Positions 20,517 to 31,929 of a stretch of 64,000 bases of DNA are shown here, piece by piece. The position numbers were made by a program, and so were the translations under genes. Where the stretch lies: assembly GCA_015179045.1 (NCBI GenBank), contig WHUZ01000026.1, forward strand, positions 558,001-622,000, in the 5' to 3' direction. The number at the start of each line of letters is the position of its first letter. Position 1 is the stretch's first letter. This DNA comes from Kalaharituber pfeilii (taxonomy: Eukaryota; Ascomycota; Pezizomycetes; Pezizales; Pezizaceae). The notes under the pieces were generated by a model. The model saw only the letters and a list, made by a program, of their open reading frames with translations, was not told the origin of the DNA and did not search any database.

Positions 20517-20605
20517 TTACGCAGCCTCTTTTTTTTTTTTTTTTTTTCATATAACATGACCCCGCTTGTAGCTGTTCGCCATGGCAGGGCAAATTACGCA
20601 GCCTC
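20517..20605 (-). mobile_element. LINE-B hairpin mini-insertion with TSD and paralogous empty site
   Basis: The element at 20529-20593 is flanked by ttacgcagcctc at 20517-20528 and 20594-20605. Blocks 2 and 3 have the uninterrupted counterpart (cttgaggctgtgtaacaaca near 34200 and 48717). Confidence 0.9.
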
Positions 20606-21565
20606 AAGAACCATCAAGTTACCAAATCTGTCTGGCATGCTATTCATAGAATGATGTTTTAGGAAGTACACCTGGTAGAGCTATCGCAAGCGCTTTGGCA
20701 GCAGTGAACAAGGTAGTACACAGTTCTTAGAAGTTCAACTAACCCATACTACCCTCATAGGCACCTCCAGGCAGTGGCAGACACGTTTTCACAGGATGGA
20801 ATCTCTACAAAATATATAAGATCAAGACAAAATATATCAGAGATCCAAGAAGCATCTGCGGTTACAGAGACGTCTAATTTGGACAAATTTCTCTCCAATG
20901 ATGCTTCCAGCTTTGCATCTAAGAACTCTTTGGTATCGCCACGGGACAGCTCGATAGATTTCTCAGTCTTCCGTCCCACCAGTAGTAGTGTGCGCCATAT
21001 GTTCCAAGGGCTCCTGGAGCCTATCCAGACTGGGGCTCTGACGTTCATTGGCTCTTATTCTCTTCTGCTTGCTGCATACGTGCAGTTTCACTCGCGGTAC
21101 ACAGGCACAAGTCCATTATGGACAACATCGGACCATAACCTTCTCATAATCTTGAGAACCAAGCCAATGAGCGATGTACCCATCGTCATATTACTCTGGT
21201 CGCCCTCATGTCCTCACTAGCACCATGAACGCCAGGGTTGTGCAATTTGCTTCCCTTTCACGGCATTCGGGCTCGCTGACGGCGGAAAGCAGCCGGGCAT
21301 TGTTATCAGTAATCCGCTATGTATGTGACACGAGAAACCACTGATTACCAGATACCCATAAATAGACCAGGATGCTGTTTACTATTAGCCTAGGTCACTT
21401 GCTTTCCACTTTTTGTTTGATTGGCGAGAAGTGGCAATTGTAGCAACAAGTATGCAATCAGAATTGGCTTTGAAGAGCCTGTTGAATCGCATGCCTCGGG
21501 GTTCCTGGGATTATGTCTCATGCACCAAACCTCGAGCTTCACGCACTAAGGGATTCTGTTTGGAC

Positions 21566-21634
21566 AACCGTTGCTCCAAGGGCAAGCGATTAATGATATA
21601 AAAAAAAAAAAAAAAAAAAAACCGTTGCTCCAAG
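21566..21634 (+). mobile_element. Extremely truncated LINE-A2 insertion with 15-bp TSD
   Basis: Only ggcaagcgattaatgatat plus about 20 A (21581-21619) was inserted between perfect copies of aaccgttgctccaag (21566-21580, 21620-21634). The 5' end lies inside the hairpin, at the start of its 3' strand. Confidence 0.9.
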
Positions 21635-22129
21635 TAGGGTCTATAACTCGATTGCGTGCCATCCAAATACAGTAGTTGCTCCATTTGTACCTCAACACTA
21701 CATGTAACTAGTTTGGCCGCTGTTTGTTCATTCGTGTAGGACGGTACAACTTGAATTGGTAAAAAATTCCCATTCCGCATACGTCACGCAACTCACTTTT
21801 TCATGCAATGTTACATTGCTGTTACACTAACACTCCTAATTGGCAACTGTCCGTTCATCATATTGCAGATCTCCCGCAAACGGGAAATTCCGTGCCCAAT
21901 GTGCTATGGTGCTACATCAGTGGAATTGTATTGAAACGCCATGGGCAAACTCTACTCCGCTATGAAATGGACAGTCATACTAGATTTGCTGGCTTTAGAC
22001 ATGTAGCTGCCAATGGATTATATCTATTCCAACAAGTATGTTTAACGCTGGTCGCCTTGGCAGCCTTCCCCACAACCGAGTTTCCTGTCTTAGCAGTCAA
22101 CAACTCACAAGATATGTATACATCTAATA

Positions 22130-23097
22130 TGGGTGTTGAATCGACTGTAGCCAAATCTACTAAGGTGACTTTACGTCTGAAGAAAAAGATGAAAATGCTA
22201 CATTTATAGCATCCGCGGTTGTACCATTTCTCCATCTGTCAAATACCCTCCTCCGCCTCCCACAAGCAAATACCACTCGAGATCCACAGCATAGTATATG
22301 TACAGTACACACATTCGAAAATGGGGTCTGAATTCTAATCCTCGCACCAGAATTACTGCTTCGGCCTCAGAAATCTCCAATCTCAGATGCCTTTAGCATC
22401 ACCATAGCTCCCGGGGCGGCACGCGATCACTGATATAAAAAAAAAAAAAAAAAAAAACGATGCCTTTAGCAACTTCAGTACTATGTAAGGACTGTTCCTG
22501 TGTGGATATTTGTGCCAATTTGGGTAGTTTTGACATACTTTCGCTTTCGCTTTAGATAAACATCAGTCCTCCGGGAACAAATCCCGAGGGCTGAAGCCAG
22601 AGAACAGAATCAATATTGACACTCTGTCCACTTGCATGCCATAGAATTAATTCTGCAGACTCTGCTGTCCCTCCACCTTGCGCATGCCTTCGACAACATC
22701 CTCACTTGTACAACCATGATGCCCAGGCCGGATAGACTAAGCTACCTAACTTATGGCCCAGTAACAGCTGTGATTTCTGGCTTGTTCATAACATCCCCAT
22801 AATTCCCCTCTGTAGGGCTTGCCGACTGTGCATATGAGAACAGAGGAATAAGCCTGTGGACACGAAGAACAGGGACGGGGGACCAGATACCAGATGGGTC
22901 TATTTAAGGACAGAACCGGAGAGGATTTAAATACCTCGGGGCTGTATTACCCTGTTTCGGCCCTTGGCTGGGGAGCTAGATTACTGCAAAACGGTGATAT
23001 GTCATCGGCGATACAAGCAATTGGCACTACTTTGTCCGCCTCCCGGGGTGGGGGTAGCAGCTCGACCGAGTCAGAATTATCAACCAGCAGTCGCTAG
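22130..23097 (+). pseudogene. Decayed ORF X, block 1
   Basis: Translations in shifting frames are shared with block 2 (minus strand 31930-32870): a piece starting MGVESTVAKSTKV, then ILQTLLSLHLAHAFDN and SYLTYGPVTAVISG, then WGARLLQNGDMSSA and finally STESELS. Frameshifts, stops and an inserted LINE-A hairpin (22399) break it. No known domain is recognised. It could instead be a conserved non-coding region, but the retained peptide segments favour an old gene. Confidence 0.35.
22386..22471 (+). mobile_element. LINE-A2 hairpin mini-insertion with TSD and paralogous empty site
   Basis: The element at 22399-22458 is flanked by gatgcctttagca at 22386-22398 and 22459-22471. The 5' end is at the hairpin base. 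Block 2 has the empty counterpart (complement of gacgccttcagtactatgta near 32590). Confidence 0.9.
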
Positions 23098-23607
23098 ATT
23101 ATGCGTCGAGTAGGACACTGTAGCCGTAGTTGCAATAGGTGATATGATGGGTGATCGCTATAACTCAACAAGGTTGAGTCACCACGCAGCCTACTTTTAT
23201 GTTGTATTTGAATTATCATTATATTATTGTAAAGGCTACTGGTAGTTCTCGGTTGCTATGCAGGTTCGGTGGTTGCTTTTTTTTTGTTCATTTGAATGAC
23301 TGCGCACAGGTCTCCGCTGTCTTTTCACATCATGAGAATGCTAGAATACCGCCCCTGACACATGCAACCGCATAACCTCTTAACGCCTAATACGACAATA
23401 ATACCCAGTTGGCCAACAAAGTCATGGCTGGAGTGGATCGCAAAAAGAAAAAGATAAATAAAAAGCAAGCAGGCAGCATCTTCAAATTGGCTGTTCATGG
23501 ACTATTTAACAAGGCTCGCAGCTGATGTCCACGAGTAGCCCGCCAACATCGATACTGGTTTGGTTAGTGCAGTGGTGCAGTTTAGGATGACACAAAACAG
23601 TGATAAC

Positions 23608-23692
23608 GAGAGAGGGTAGTTTTTTTTTTTTTTTTTTTTATTTCACGTGACCCCGCTTGTAGCTGTTCGCCATGGCAGGAGAGAGGGTAGTT
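23608..23692 (-). mobile_element. LINE-B hairpin mini-insertion with 14-bp TSD
   Basis: The element at 23622-23678 is flanked by gagagagggtagtt. The sense 5' end is CTGCC, three bases inside the usual start. The matching part of block 2 near 31390 is uninterrupted. Confidence 0.85.
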
Positions 23693-24786
23693 ACATAGCT
23701 TGATCAGAATGATGGATATGTATTAGGATTTGTTGACGTAGGTACTTACCTAGGTAAATTCGATGCTGACCCAGCGAGGTAAGACTGGGGGTTCTCTTGC
23801 CTCACCTTGAGCTGTGCATCTTGTCGATTAGACCTAAACCATACATAAATAAGTCAGTAGTTGCTCAACAATGAAACAACAGCAGAAATGCAGAACATGG
23901 ACAAATGAAAGGAAATAAAATAAAATAAGCCAAAAATAACAATGCAATATGATACTATGCACATGGAATCTCTGTGCACTCACAATACACTAATTGTTTG
24001 TGGAGGCAGCACATTTTATTCGGAAATTATAGTCCAGCCGATTAAAGCTGGTCCGTTCAGAACCCGCATGTCCGCATAGCTCCGAAGTTGCTTATTTCTA
24101 AAGAGAGGAACAGCACGTCTTGCGTTCTGTTAAACTTAGGTAGAAGAGATGATTGTTATTACTCCGTAGGCAGAGTTGCCAAAAGTACAGTGTCTATATT
24201 CATCGAATATGAGGTTGCTCTCGAGCCTTACTAGCCTCCGTCATGGCCCCCACTAATATTCGACTCCGAACCGCCATGTCCGACCGGACAATACTGCAGA
24301 TCTCTAACAGTTCGTATTCACAGTCCAACTGATTCAGGCTTTTCCCCGCCGACCTTGTTATAGAGACTTGGTCCGTCTGGAGACCCCACGGAACATTACA
24401 TCCGTCGTCCCTTGTTGCAGTTATATCTTTTCGTTCCACTCATGCACATTTACTCTCAGTTGTTACATTGTATATGAATCATCCCACAGCGCCCACTTTT
24501 GCATCACGATGTTTACTTTACAAGGCACGCATTTCGTGACAATTTTGTCTTCTAGATATGTTATTCCTTCCTATCTTGTCGTGAATTATCTAGCCACGCT
24601 ATGCTACGCTCTTCATATAAACCTGCTGTTCTTGTGACTCTCCGATCAATAGACTTAACAGTAATCTATCTCTTCCCTTCGTGAATAACCTTACCATGAT
24701 AAAGCAACCCTCGCATATCCCCTCGTTTTTATAGAACGTGCTTTAGAATAGGGGCCGAGCACTCGTATTCTCCAGTTGCTTTTCTT

Positions 24787-25624
24787 TTAAGTGGTACACT
24801 CTTTTTTTTTTTTTTTTTTTTTTTTATTCACGTAACCCCGCATACAGGCTATCAGCCTATGGCAGGGACCCATATACCCGGGCCAGGTTTGGAACACCTA
24901 ACTACGGAATCTACATGCACATCTTGAGCACTCAGTGCTCTCCGTCCCCGGCTACCCCAGATCGAGGCAGGCAAACCAGTACTCGACCGGGTCGCCCTCC
25001 ACACCTTCTTGCTTCCACCCTTTCTCCTCTAGGTCCTCCCAGGACTGCCAGGTGACATGCGCCCCATCTTTGTCCTTCCTCTGGGGTCGCTCCAGTTCGG
25101 TGCACCTGAACACCACATGCTCAGCACTCCATGCCTCACCACATGTACATTGTACCTCCTCGCCACTGACCATCCTCCTCCACATAGCTCCGCCTTTTCC
25201 AGTCCGCAGCCGTGTGTAATTTGTGAGTGCTCTCCTGCCCCACTTCACGAATTTGCCCTTCCCAAACCCTGCACGCTCCCTCTCCTCTTTTCTTTTTCGA
25301 ACTAACTCTTGACGCAGCCCACCCTCAGTGGCCTGCCCATCATACCTCATGCACTTGGCCCCCTCTTTGGCCAACTCATCTGCCTTCTCATTGCCTTCTA
25401 TCCCTACGTGGGCCTTGACCCATGCCAGCTTCACTGCATCCGCCTCCCTTAACCTTTGCCGCCTCTCTGCAATCAGCTCTATCACCCGTGCTAGATCTGC
25501 AGTCCTTGCCTTGCCAGTTTTTCCTGCTTTCTGGACTGCACTGATAGCTGCCTGAGAGTCTGCGAGTAGTAGCACTTTTTCACTGCCATCAACTGCTTCA
25601 AGGGCACTCTTAAGTGGTACACTC
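24787..25624 (-). pseudogene. LINE-B copy (808 bp): RNase H and zinc-knuckle ORF with 15-bp TSD
   Basis: The element at 24802-25609 is flanked by perfect ttaagtggtacactc (24787-24801, 25610-25624). One long open frame (down to 24952) remains. It has RNase H from SALEAVDGSEKVLLLADSQA (catalytic Asp) through WVKAHVGIEGNEKADELAKEG (His and Asp), a basic KWGRRALTNYTRLRTGKG linker, and the C-terminal CTCGEAWSAEHVVFRC knuckle. The first RNase H Asp and Glu are lost by 5' truncation. An ATG at 25668 belongs to flanking DNA, so the apparent first 19 residues are not LINE protein. The 3' end has the family B hairpin and poly(T). Confidence 0.85.
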
Positions 25625-26196
25625 CCTCTTGCTTTGAGATTCACCCACAGCTCAGTCATGCTTCCCACCGCCGACCGTATTATAGAGTTGGTCTGTATGA
25701 AGCCTTCAAGCTGAAAGGTTGCTTGCTTTTTAAGAGGTGCATCCTTGTCGCTTTGGACGTAACAGCCCCATTTAGCCAGACTTACGTCTATCGACCGTAT
25801 TATAGATCTGGTCTGTCTGGAGCCCCCATTTACCCTATGATATAACGAATAACTGGTATGAGGAAATGCAAAAACAAGAAACTATCGAAAACAAAAGCAA
25901 ACGGGAGTAGGCGACCTACCAAGGAGTATTTTGCGATATCCCTAGTTGAGGGCGCAGAGGAGAACGGCGGCTGTGCAGGTGGAGGTGTAACAAGCGTAGA
26001 TGCGAGAGGCAGAAGCACAGGCGGTAAGCGGTATCGGCGGAGGTAGGAGAGTCACAGGTGGACCTTTTCAGCCTCGTGACATGTTGCAGTAATCGGACAG
26101 GATTGGGATCGACACAGAGAGGCGGTAGGATGGGCGGCAGGAGAGTTAGAGGTGGAGAGGTAGAGGGCCTTCAGAGTGGCTACTGGAGGGGCTGTT

Positions 26197-26398
26197 GGAG
26201 GGACCGTCTTTTTTTTTCTAAAAATATCGTTACTCGCGTGCCGCCCTTACAGGCTATGGCGAGATAGGTACGTAGAAGATAACCTGACTAAGATAAACAG
26301 AATAACGACCCTTAAAAGGGATCCTCCAAAACCAACAAGAGCAAACGACGAAAACAAGCACATGAGAATAATGCTATAAGGGAACTCAGGGAGGGACT
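26197..26398 (-). mobile_element. LINE-A 3' fragment with TSD later split by hAT copy 2
   Basis: The element at about 26209-26389 has a poly(T), the variant hairpin (gccgcccttacaggctatgg) and non-coding 3' sequence. Its left duplication is ggagggaccgtc (26197-26208). The right one, ggagggactgtc, is cut by the hAT insertion and reads 26390-26398 plus 26742-26744 once the hAT element and its own duplication are removed. Confidence 0.75.
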
Positions 26399-26741
26399 TA
26401 GTGAGCGGCACGAGCTAGCTCGAGCCGAGCTGGAGGGTGAGCTCGAGCTGGCGTGGTATGAGCTCGAGCCTGGATTGATTATATACAGAATATTGACAAA
26501 CTAAACTAAACTAAGCTAAATTTTCATCTTTCTCACTACTATCAGCTAAATTGTGCATTTCGAAGTTGTTGGTAGGTCAGAATGAGCTCCAAGTCTCTAA
26601 TTATTACTATAGTAGGTATTTACAGTTTATGAAACCTTGCACTGGCTAAGCATTTTAGCGAGCTGTCAAGAAAAACACAAGCATGATCTTGGCTCGTTTG
26701 AGCTCGAGCTGGCTCGGCTCGTGCCGCTCACTAGAGGGACT
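26391..26741. mobile_element. Non-autonomous hAT element, copy 2 (335 bp)
   Basis: The element at 26399-26733 has termini TAGTGAGCGGCACGAGC and its complement, flanked by gagggact at 26391-26398 and 26734-26741. The interior is the reverse complement of copy 1 but with about one satellite unit instead of eleven. Confidence 0.9.
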
Positions 26742-27495
26742 GTCGGAAGGGCCGTCGGGGCAGTAAGGGAGGCGTAGCTGTGCGAGAGGCGGAGGTGCGA
26801 GGGGCCATGCTAGTGGGCCGAAGAAACAGAGAAAGGATGTGAGATGTACAGGCGGTGAGAATCGGAGAGAGAAGCAGCGATACGAGAGGTGAACCCAGCG
26901 GCAGAGGGGCACTGGGAATGCGGTCGGAGGAGCCCCAGCTTCAAGAAGATAGGAGTTGTCTACTTGGGCTCAGGCTCGACTCCGAGCTGGGGAAGAGGTC
27001 TGCCCAGAATCTCCCCGAGATGGGCTGTAATGCTCCACTTCATTACCATTCGGGGCAACCTAATTTAATTTTGCGCTTTTCTTTTGCACGTTGAGAGGGA
27101 GTATGTGGCCCACGATGGGATTTATGCATGTAGATTGATCTTGGTTGCGTTTGCCTTAATAAAATTATTACAGTTGTTGCAAATGTACATCCTCAATTAG
27201 TAGAGTGCTTCACCTAGAAACCGATCATCACAGGGAAGCCGATCGAAATCCGTTAACCTACGTACAGAATCACTGTGAATGCAAGTGACCCTCAAGTGGG
27301 CTCAAATCAAAGCCGGAGCTTGAGAAAACATAGTAAATTATCTTCCACACTTTTTGCCCCCAGTTTGTAGCACATATACTAGCATGTACTTTTGAGTCAC
27401 CATGTGTAAATGAGATTACCCGAGGCCTTTGCATCTCAATTCATACTCTGATGCTTATGCTAAACAAGTACACCAAATTTTATGACTATCGGACT

Positions 27496-28347
27496 CTGCC
27501 ATGAAGGCAGTATACAAAGATGGCAGTAGGGTCCAGGGGAGGACAGAGGCAGACGTATGGCAGGGCAGTTGGAAAACCGGAATATTTGGGCACGAGGGCC
27601 ACGGCCGAACTGATAGCCATAGCCAAAGCTCTTGAAACAGGGGGCGAGGAGATCCTAATCATTTCAGACTTGTAAACAGCAGTGGACAAGCTAAAGAAGA
27701 TCACGGAGGGAAAGCTAACCCCGCACGGCGCCAGCGAAATGTGCAGGAAAGCCTGGGAGGGCAGGGTGGCCTGGGGAAGCCTGGACGTAGCGATAATGTG
27801 GGTGAGAGGACACAAAGGCATCAAGGGAAGTGAAGAAGCAGACAAGGCGGCGAAGGTAGGAGCCTTCCTACCCGACCAGCCGGAGACAGTCACGGAAGCA
27901 GGCATGCGCATGTCAGCAAGGGCACACTGAGCGCAAGAAAGGAACAGGCTAGGCCTAAGCTACAGACCAGTGCAGAGACTTGGAGGCATGGTGAGAACAC
28001 TGGCAGGCCTGCTAGGCGGGAAGGCCTGAGGGTCTGGAAACACAAAGTGGGTCAGGCGGACAGCCCGCAATGCAGATGGTGCGGAGAGGAGGAGGAAACG
28101 GCGACACACTTATGGGATAGGTGCGAGACGTGGAGGACGAAATGGCCAGGGGGCGGGATGCGCTATACAGGTCGCGGACGAAGGGAAGGGGGACCCGTGA
28201 TGGACTTGCTGAGGTGGATGGATAGATACAGTAACAGGCCCGCTGTTACCTTACATTACTTATTTTCCTATTTATTTCCTATTTATCTCCGGTGTAACTA
28301 TTCTCGTCATAGCCCACAGAGCGGCACACGACTAATGATATAAAATA
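27496..28347 (+). pseudogene. LINE-A copy with RNase H and zinc knuckle, inactivated
   Basis: Sense reading starts MKAVYKDGSRVQGRTEAD (first catalytic Asp) and continues in another frame with ELIAIAKALETGGEEILIIS. A stop replaces the codon after the catalytic Asp. Then comes LDVAIMWVRGHKGIKGSEEA and DKAAKVGAFL with the His and last Asp. After further frameshifts CRWCGEEEETATHLWDRC and VMDLLRWMDRYSN end the protein. The 3' end has a worn hairpin (ctcgtcatagcccacagagc) and only a short A-rich tail. It lies inside palindrome P1. Confidence 0.8.
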
Positions 28348-28552
28348 AACATGTCTAAAAGTCTAACTTCCTCACATAGTACATAGAAGTGTATTGTGAC
28401 AATATTGTTTGTAAACCTATGTAGGATAGTCACGACTCCATCATTAAATCTTGTAGGGCCACTATAACTACATCAGTGAATGAGTACACAGTATGTATTG
28501 TAAGCAGCGAATAATATATATATTACACTTTTAACACTTATACCTATGAGAT

Positions 28553-28646
28553 ACATGGCAGTGGAGCCCTGCCATGGCGAACAGCTATAAGCGGGGTTAC
28601 GTGAAATAAAAAAAAAAAAAAAAAAAAAAAAAAACATGGAAGTGGA
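28553..28646 (+). mobile_element. LINE-B hairpin mini-insertion with TSD
   Basis: The element at 28566-28633 is flanked by acatggcagtgga and acatggaagtgga (one mismatch). The 5' end is exactly GCCCTGCC. Confidence 0.85.
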
Positions 28647-28716
28647 AATAGGTTTACTAGTCAAGCCTCAGTTTGTCCATGTTGTGAGATAATTCTCTAT
28701 GGTTTGGACCCTCCTC

Positions 28717-28793
28717 ACCATAGAAATCACCTCGCCATAGCCCTTAGGGCGGGATGCGAGTACTGATATAAAAAAAAAAAACCATAGAAATCA
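28717..28793 (+). mobile_element. LINE-A hairpin mini-insertion (53 bp) with TSD
   Basis: The element at 28729-28781 is flanked by ccatagaaatca at 28717-28728 and 28782-28793. The 5' end is CCTCGCC. It is among the cleanest minimal units: hairpin, GTACTGATAT and 12 A. Confidence 0.9.
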
Positions 28794-29702
28794 ATATGTC
28801 AATAGTGTCTGTAACAGAGGTGGTAGACAGCGAGAATTAACCTCCACCAGGCGAGATACAAACTTGACTAGCAATGATCACTAGTTCTTCTTATCAGCTC
28901 ACATCGCCTTCAAAATGGCGACGCATTTCCTGCTGTCACATATCTCATGCATGTTATATACATACATATTGCATATGCGAAGCTCATTCGTGGTCGGCCC
29001 TTCACACCTCATCGAGCAGTCACAGTGCCTGTGATAGTATCATCAAGCTATCAGGATATGTTTCTGAATCTCGATGGACTCATATTGGAATACACTTCTA
29101 TGTGCTATGTGAGGAAGTTAGGCTTTTACAGATATGTGTACCTTGCAGTGCTCAACTGCCCCAACCCTTTGTCAGTACTGCAATTCATTCAGAAAACATT
29201 TCCCTATTTTTATTATATAGCTTTACAGAGGCTCTGAACTTCTTCTCTATAAAGCAATAGCTCAATACTGTGATCAGCCTGAGTAAGTGAAAATGTACTC
29301 GTTGACGTGACAATAACCTTCTGCATATTAGTCCAATAGTCACAAAACTTTGTATACTTGTTTAGCATAAGCAACAGAGTATGAATTGAGATCCAAAGGC
29401 CTCGCGTAATGTCATTCACACGTGGTGACTCAAAAGTACCTGCTAGGTCGCCTACTCCCATTTGCTTTTGTTTTCAATAGCTATGGTTTTCGCATTTCCT
29501 CTAATAACAACTCGATAATTGATGAACGACTTGATTCTTAATTATTCCTCAAGACTCTGGACAATCTGCCCTCTCTAGATACAAAATAATAACATAGTAC
29601 AGAAATAGTAACATAGAAATGAACGTAGCATGAGGTTATCAGCTCTGCAGTGCATTGTCCTCTGTGAAAAAAGCCTGCAAGGTAGGGTGCTCTGGACAAA
29701 TG

Positions 29703-29792
29703 CATACTCTTAGTGAGCGGCACGAGCTAGCTCGAGCCGAGCTGGAGGGTGAGCTCGAGCTGGCTCGGCTCGTGCCGCTCACTACATACTCT
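29703..29792. mobile_element. Non-autonomous hAT element, copy 3 (74 bp)
   Basis: The element at 29711-29784 is little more than the two termini (TAGTGAGCGGCACGAGC and complement) around a GAGCTCGAGC core. It is flanked by perfect catactct at 29703-29710 and 29785-29792. It would fold into a near-complete hairpin. Confidence 0.9.
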
Positions 29793-30029
29793 TTGTCAGG
29801 AGAGAGCTTTGTCCAGGACAGCTTTCTCCAGGACAGCTTTGTCCAGTTCAGCGTCCAGCGCTATGCTGCAAGCCACACCCGCATGCGGCAACAACCTGAC
29901 ATTCAACATCCTCATACCAGTTATTCATACCAAGGGCATGTTCATCGTGAGTATCGTAGGGGGCCTTCGGGTAAATGGGGCTGTAAACCGACTAGGTCTA
30001 CAATACGGTCGGCAGAGGAAAGCATGGCT

Positions 30030-30215
30030 AAATTGAGCTGTTTTTTTTGTTTTTTTCTAAAAAAATCACGTAACCCCGCTTACGGCACTAAGCCACGGCA
30101 GGGTTCCTGGGCAAGCCCTCATAGCCCGGAGACAGGCTAAAAGAAAATTCCTACGTACATGGCCTCACCGCGCCGTTGACCCCCGCTCTCCTACCTTCTA
30201 GAATAAATTGAGTTG
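30030..30215 (-). mobile_element. 5'-truncated LINE-B copy (164 bp) with TSD
   Basis: The element at 30041-30204 is flanked by aaattgagctg and aaattgagttg. It contains the family B hairpin in a variant form (gtggc..gccgt inner stem) and the upstream TTAGCCTGTCTCCGGGC stretch. Confidence 0.75.
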
Positions 30216-30672
30216 TTGAAGAAAGAGACAGGATGGGACTGAATTACAGGCCGCCACAGCGACTGGGGGACTGACAGCCACGCTGGCGGAGCTGCTAGGG
30301 GGGGGAAAGGCATTCGGGCCTGGAAGTTCAGGATAGGCACAGCGGAGAGTCCGGAGTGTCGATGGTGTGGGGAAGGGGACGAGACGGCGGAACACATTTG
30401 GAAAGCATGCAGAGTCTGGGGGCAGAGATGGCCCGGGGGGGCAGAGATGGCCCGGGGGGCAGGGGGCGGCGAGAGAACCTCCAAAGACGAAGGAGGAGGG
30501 AAGAGACCTGTTGGCGGCGATGCTGGAGTGGGCGGGGCGGTGAGCCATTTTCGGGGGCAGTGTTTTATTTTTCCTTTTCAATTTTCATTATCTCTTATGT
30601 ACCTAATCTCACCGTAGCTCCCTGGGCGGCAGGCGAGTAATGATATTTAAAAAAAATCAAAAAAAAAAAAGG
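30216..30672 (+). pseudogene. 5'-truncated LINE-A copy, zinc-knuckle end
   Basis: Sense reading gives CRWCGEGDETAEHIWKAC, then a Gly-rich stretch carrying a tandem 20-bp duplication (gcagagatggcccggggggg). The 3' untranslated region, the hairpin ctcaccgtagctccctgggc and poly(A) follow. RNase H is absent. Confidence 0.75.
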
Positions 30673-31929
30673 TGTAAGACTTGAAATACAAGGAACTTTT
30701 CAGTGGGGACTTCAGACAAGTTAATTCTATAATATGGTCGGCGGTGGAAAGCCTGACTGAGCTGGGTGAATCTCAAACCAAGAGAGAGTATACCACTGGA
30801 AAAAAGACAATGATCGGAGACGGATTAGTCCCTTATCTAAAGCATGCTAAAGTAGTACTATGTGCGAAATTGTTCCTTACATAGGAGGTCTAGACAGGCC
30901 AGTTCTCCATAATATGGCAGGCGGAGGAAATCCTGTGTCAGTTGGACCGTCAATATGAACTAAAGACGTTCTCTTCCACTCCTAAAAAAAACTGCACCTT
31001 TGGGGTTATGGGTACATGCAGGTCTTAAAGGGACCAGGTTCAATGAGTTGGACTATAACGTCCAAAATAAAATGTGCTGCCTCCAATAAATTACTGCGTA
31101 TTGTGAGGGTTTGGTGTAGATGGTGTCATGCTAGAATGTAGTTTTTCTCATTTTATGTTATTTTATTTTATTTGTCAACGTTCTGGATCTGTGCCATTGA
31201 TTCATTGCTGAGCAATGACTGACTTCTTTATGTCTGGGTTAGATCTAATTGACGTAATGCACATCTCCAGGACAAGGCAAGAGAACTGCATGTCTTATCT
31301 CCCCACCAACATCGAATCTACCTATGTAAGTATCTACGTCAACAAAATCATAATACATACCCATCACTCCAACCCAGCCACGTAACTGCGCTCCCATTAT
31401 CAGTTTGTTTTTTTTATGTCATCCTAAACTGCACCACTACGCTAACCAACCAGTATCGATGTTGGTGGACCGCTCGTGGACATCATTTCCGAAGCTTGTT
31501 GAAATAGTCTATTGAGCGGCCAATTTGCAGGCACTCCCTGTTCTTTTTCCTTTTTTTTTTTTTAGCAGATCCCCTTCCAGTCAAGGCTTTTATTGGCGAA
31601 CTGGGCGTTTATCATGATCGTATCAGCGGATAAGTTGTAGGGCCATGTGTCTGGGGTTGTATACTGGTATTATCGTGATGTGGAAAGAAAGCGGAGCAAG
31701 GTTACCTCTGCGATCATTCAAATGAACAAAAAATGCAATCACTCAAGCTGCATACCAACCGAAAAGTACCAGTAGTCTTTGCAATCATAATTATTCAAAT
31801 AAAACAGAAATAGTAGCCTGCGTGATGAGTCAACCTCTAAGTAGTTGAGCTGTAGTGATTACTCATCATGTCGCTCAGCTAAGGCTACATTGTCCCTAGG
31901 GATTCGACCCATAGTCTAGAAACCGTCAG

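Larger units (their letters stand above)
18786..24060 (-). repeat. Segmental duplication block 1 (inverted)
   Basis: Read on the minus strand, this block aligns in order with block 2 (31030-36195) and block 3 (44765-51080). It carries decayed ORF X, conserved non-coding stretches, the DUF4360-like gene and its 3' flank. Four mini-insertions (20529, 21581, 22399, 23622) interrupt it and are absent at the matching sites of the other blocks. Confidence 0.8.
25670..27090 (-). repeat. Dispersed repeat D, copy 2, interrupted
   Basis: Read on the minus strand, it carries a C-rich segment and then taggtcgcctactcccgttt, ataccagttattcg and gaccagatctataatacggtcg, in the same order as other D copies. 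It is split by a LINE-A fragment (26209-26389) and hAT copy 2 (26399-26733). Confidence 0.5.
27240..29461. repeat. Palindromic element P1, broken by a LINE-A and mini-insertions
   Basis: The left arm 27276-27495 (gtgaatgcaagtgaccctca to gactatcggact) and 28355-28400 pair with the reverse complement of 29090-29461. The arm sequence is shared with palindromes P2 (43709-44651) and P4 (55833-57674). About 200 bp of arm is missing where the LINE-A copy is inserted. Confidence 0.65.
29440..31030 (+). repeat. Dispersed repeat D, copy 3, interrupted
   Basis: ctaggtcgcctactcccatt begins at palindrome arm P1, followed by cataccagttattcatacca, gactaggtctacaatacggtcg and ataatatggtcggcggtgga. It is interrupted by hAT copy 3, a LINE-B copy and a LINE-A copy. 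Confidence 0.5.

Noticed and set aside
20774..21220. 148-residue plus-strand protein in block 1
   Set aside because: The corresponding frames in blocks 2 and 3 are closed; it is a chance opening in conserved non-coding or decayed sequence.
25610..25668. N-terminus of the LINE-B ORF at 24952-25668
   Set aside because: The 15-bp TSD places the element end at 25609, so the Met and first codons are flanking DNA.
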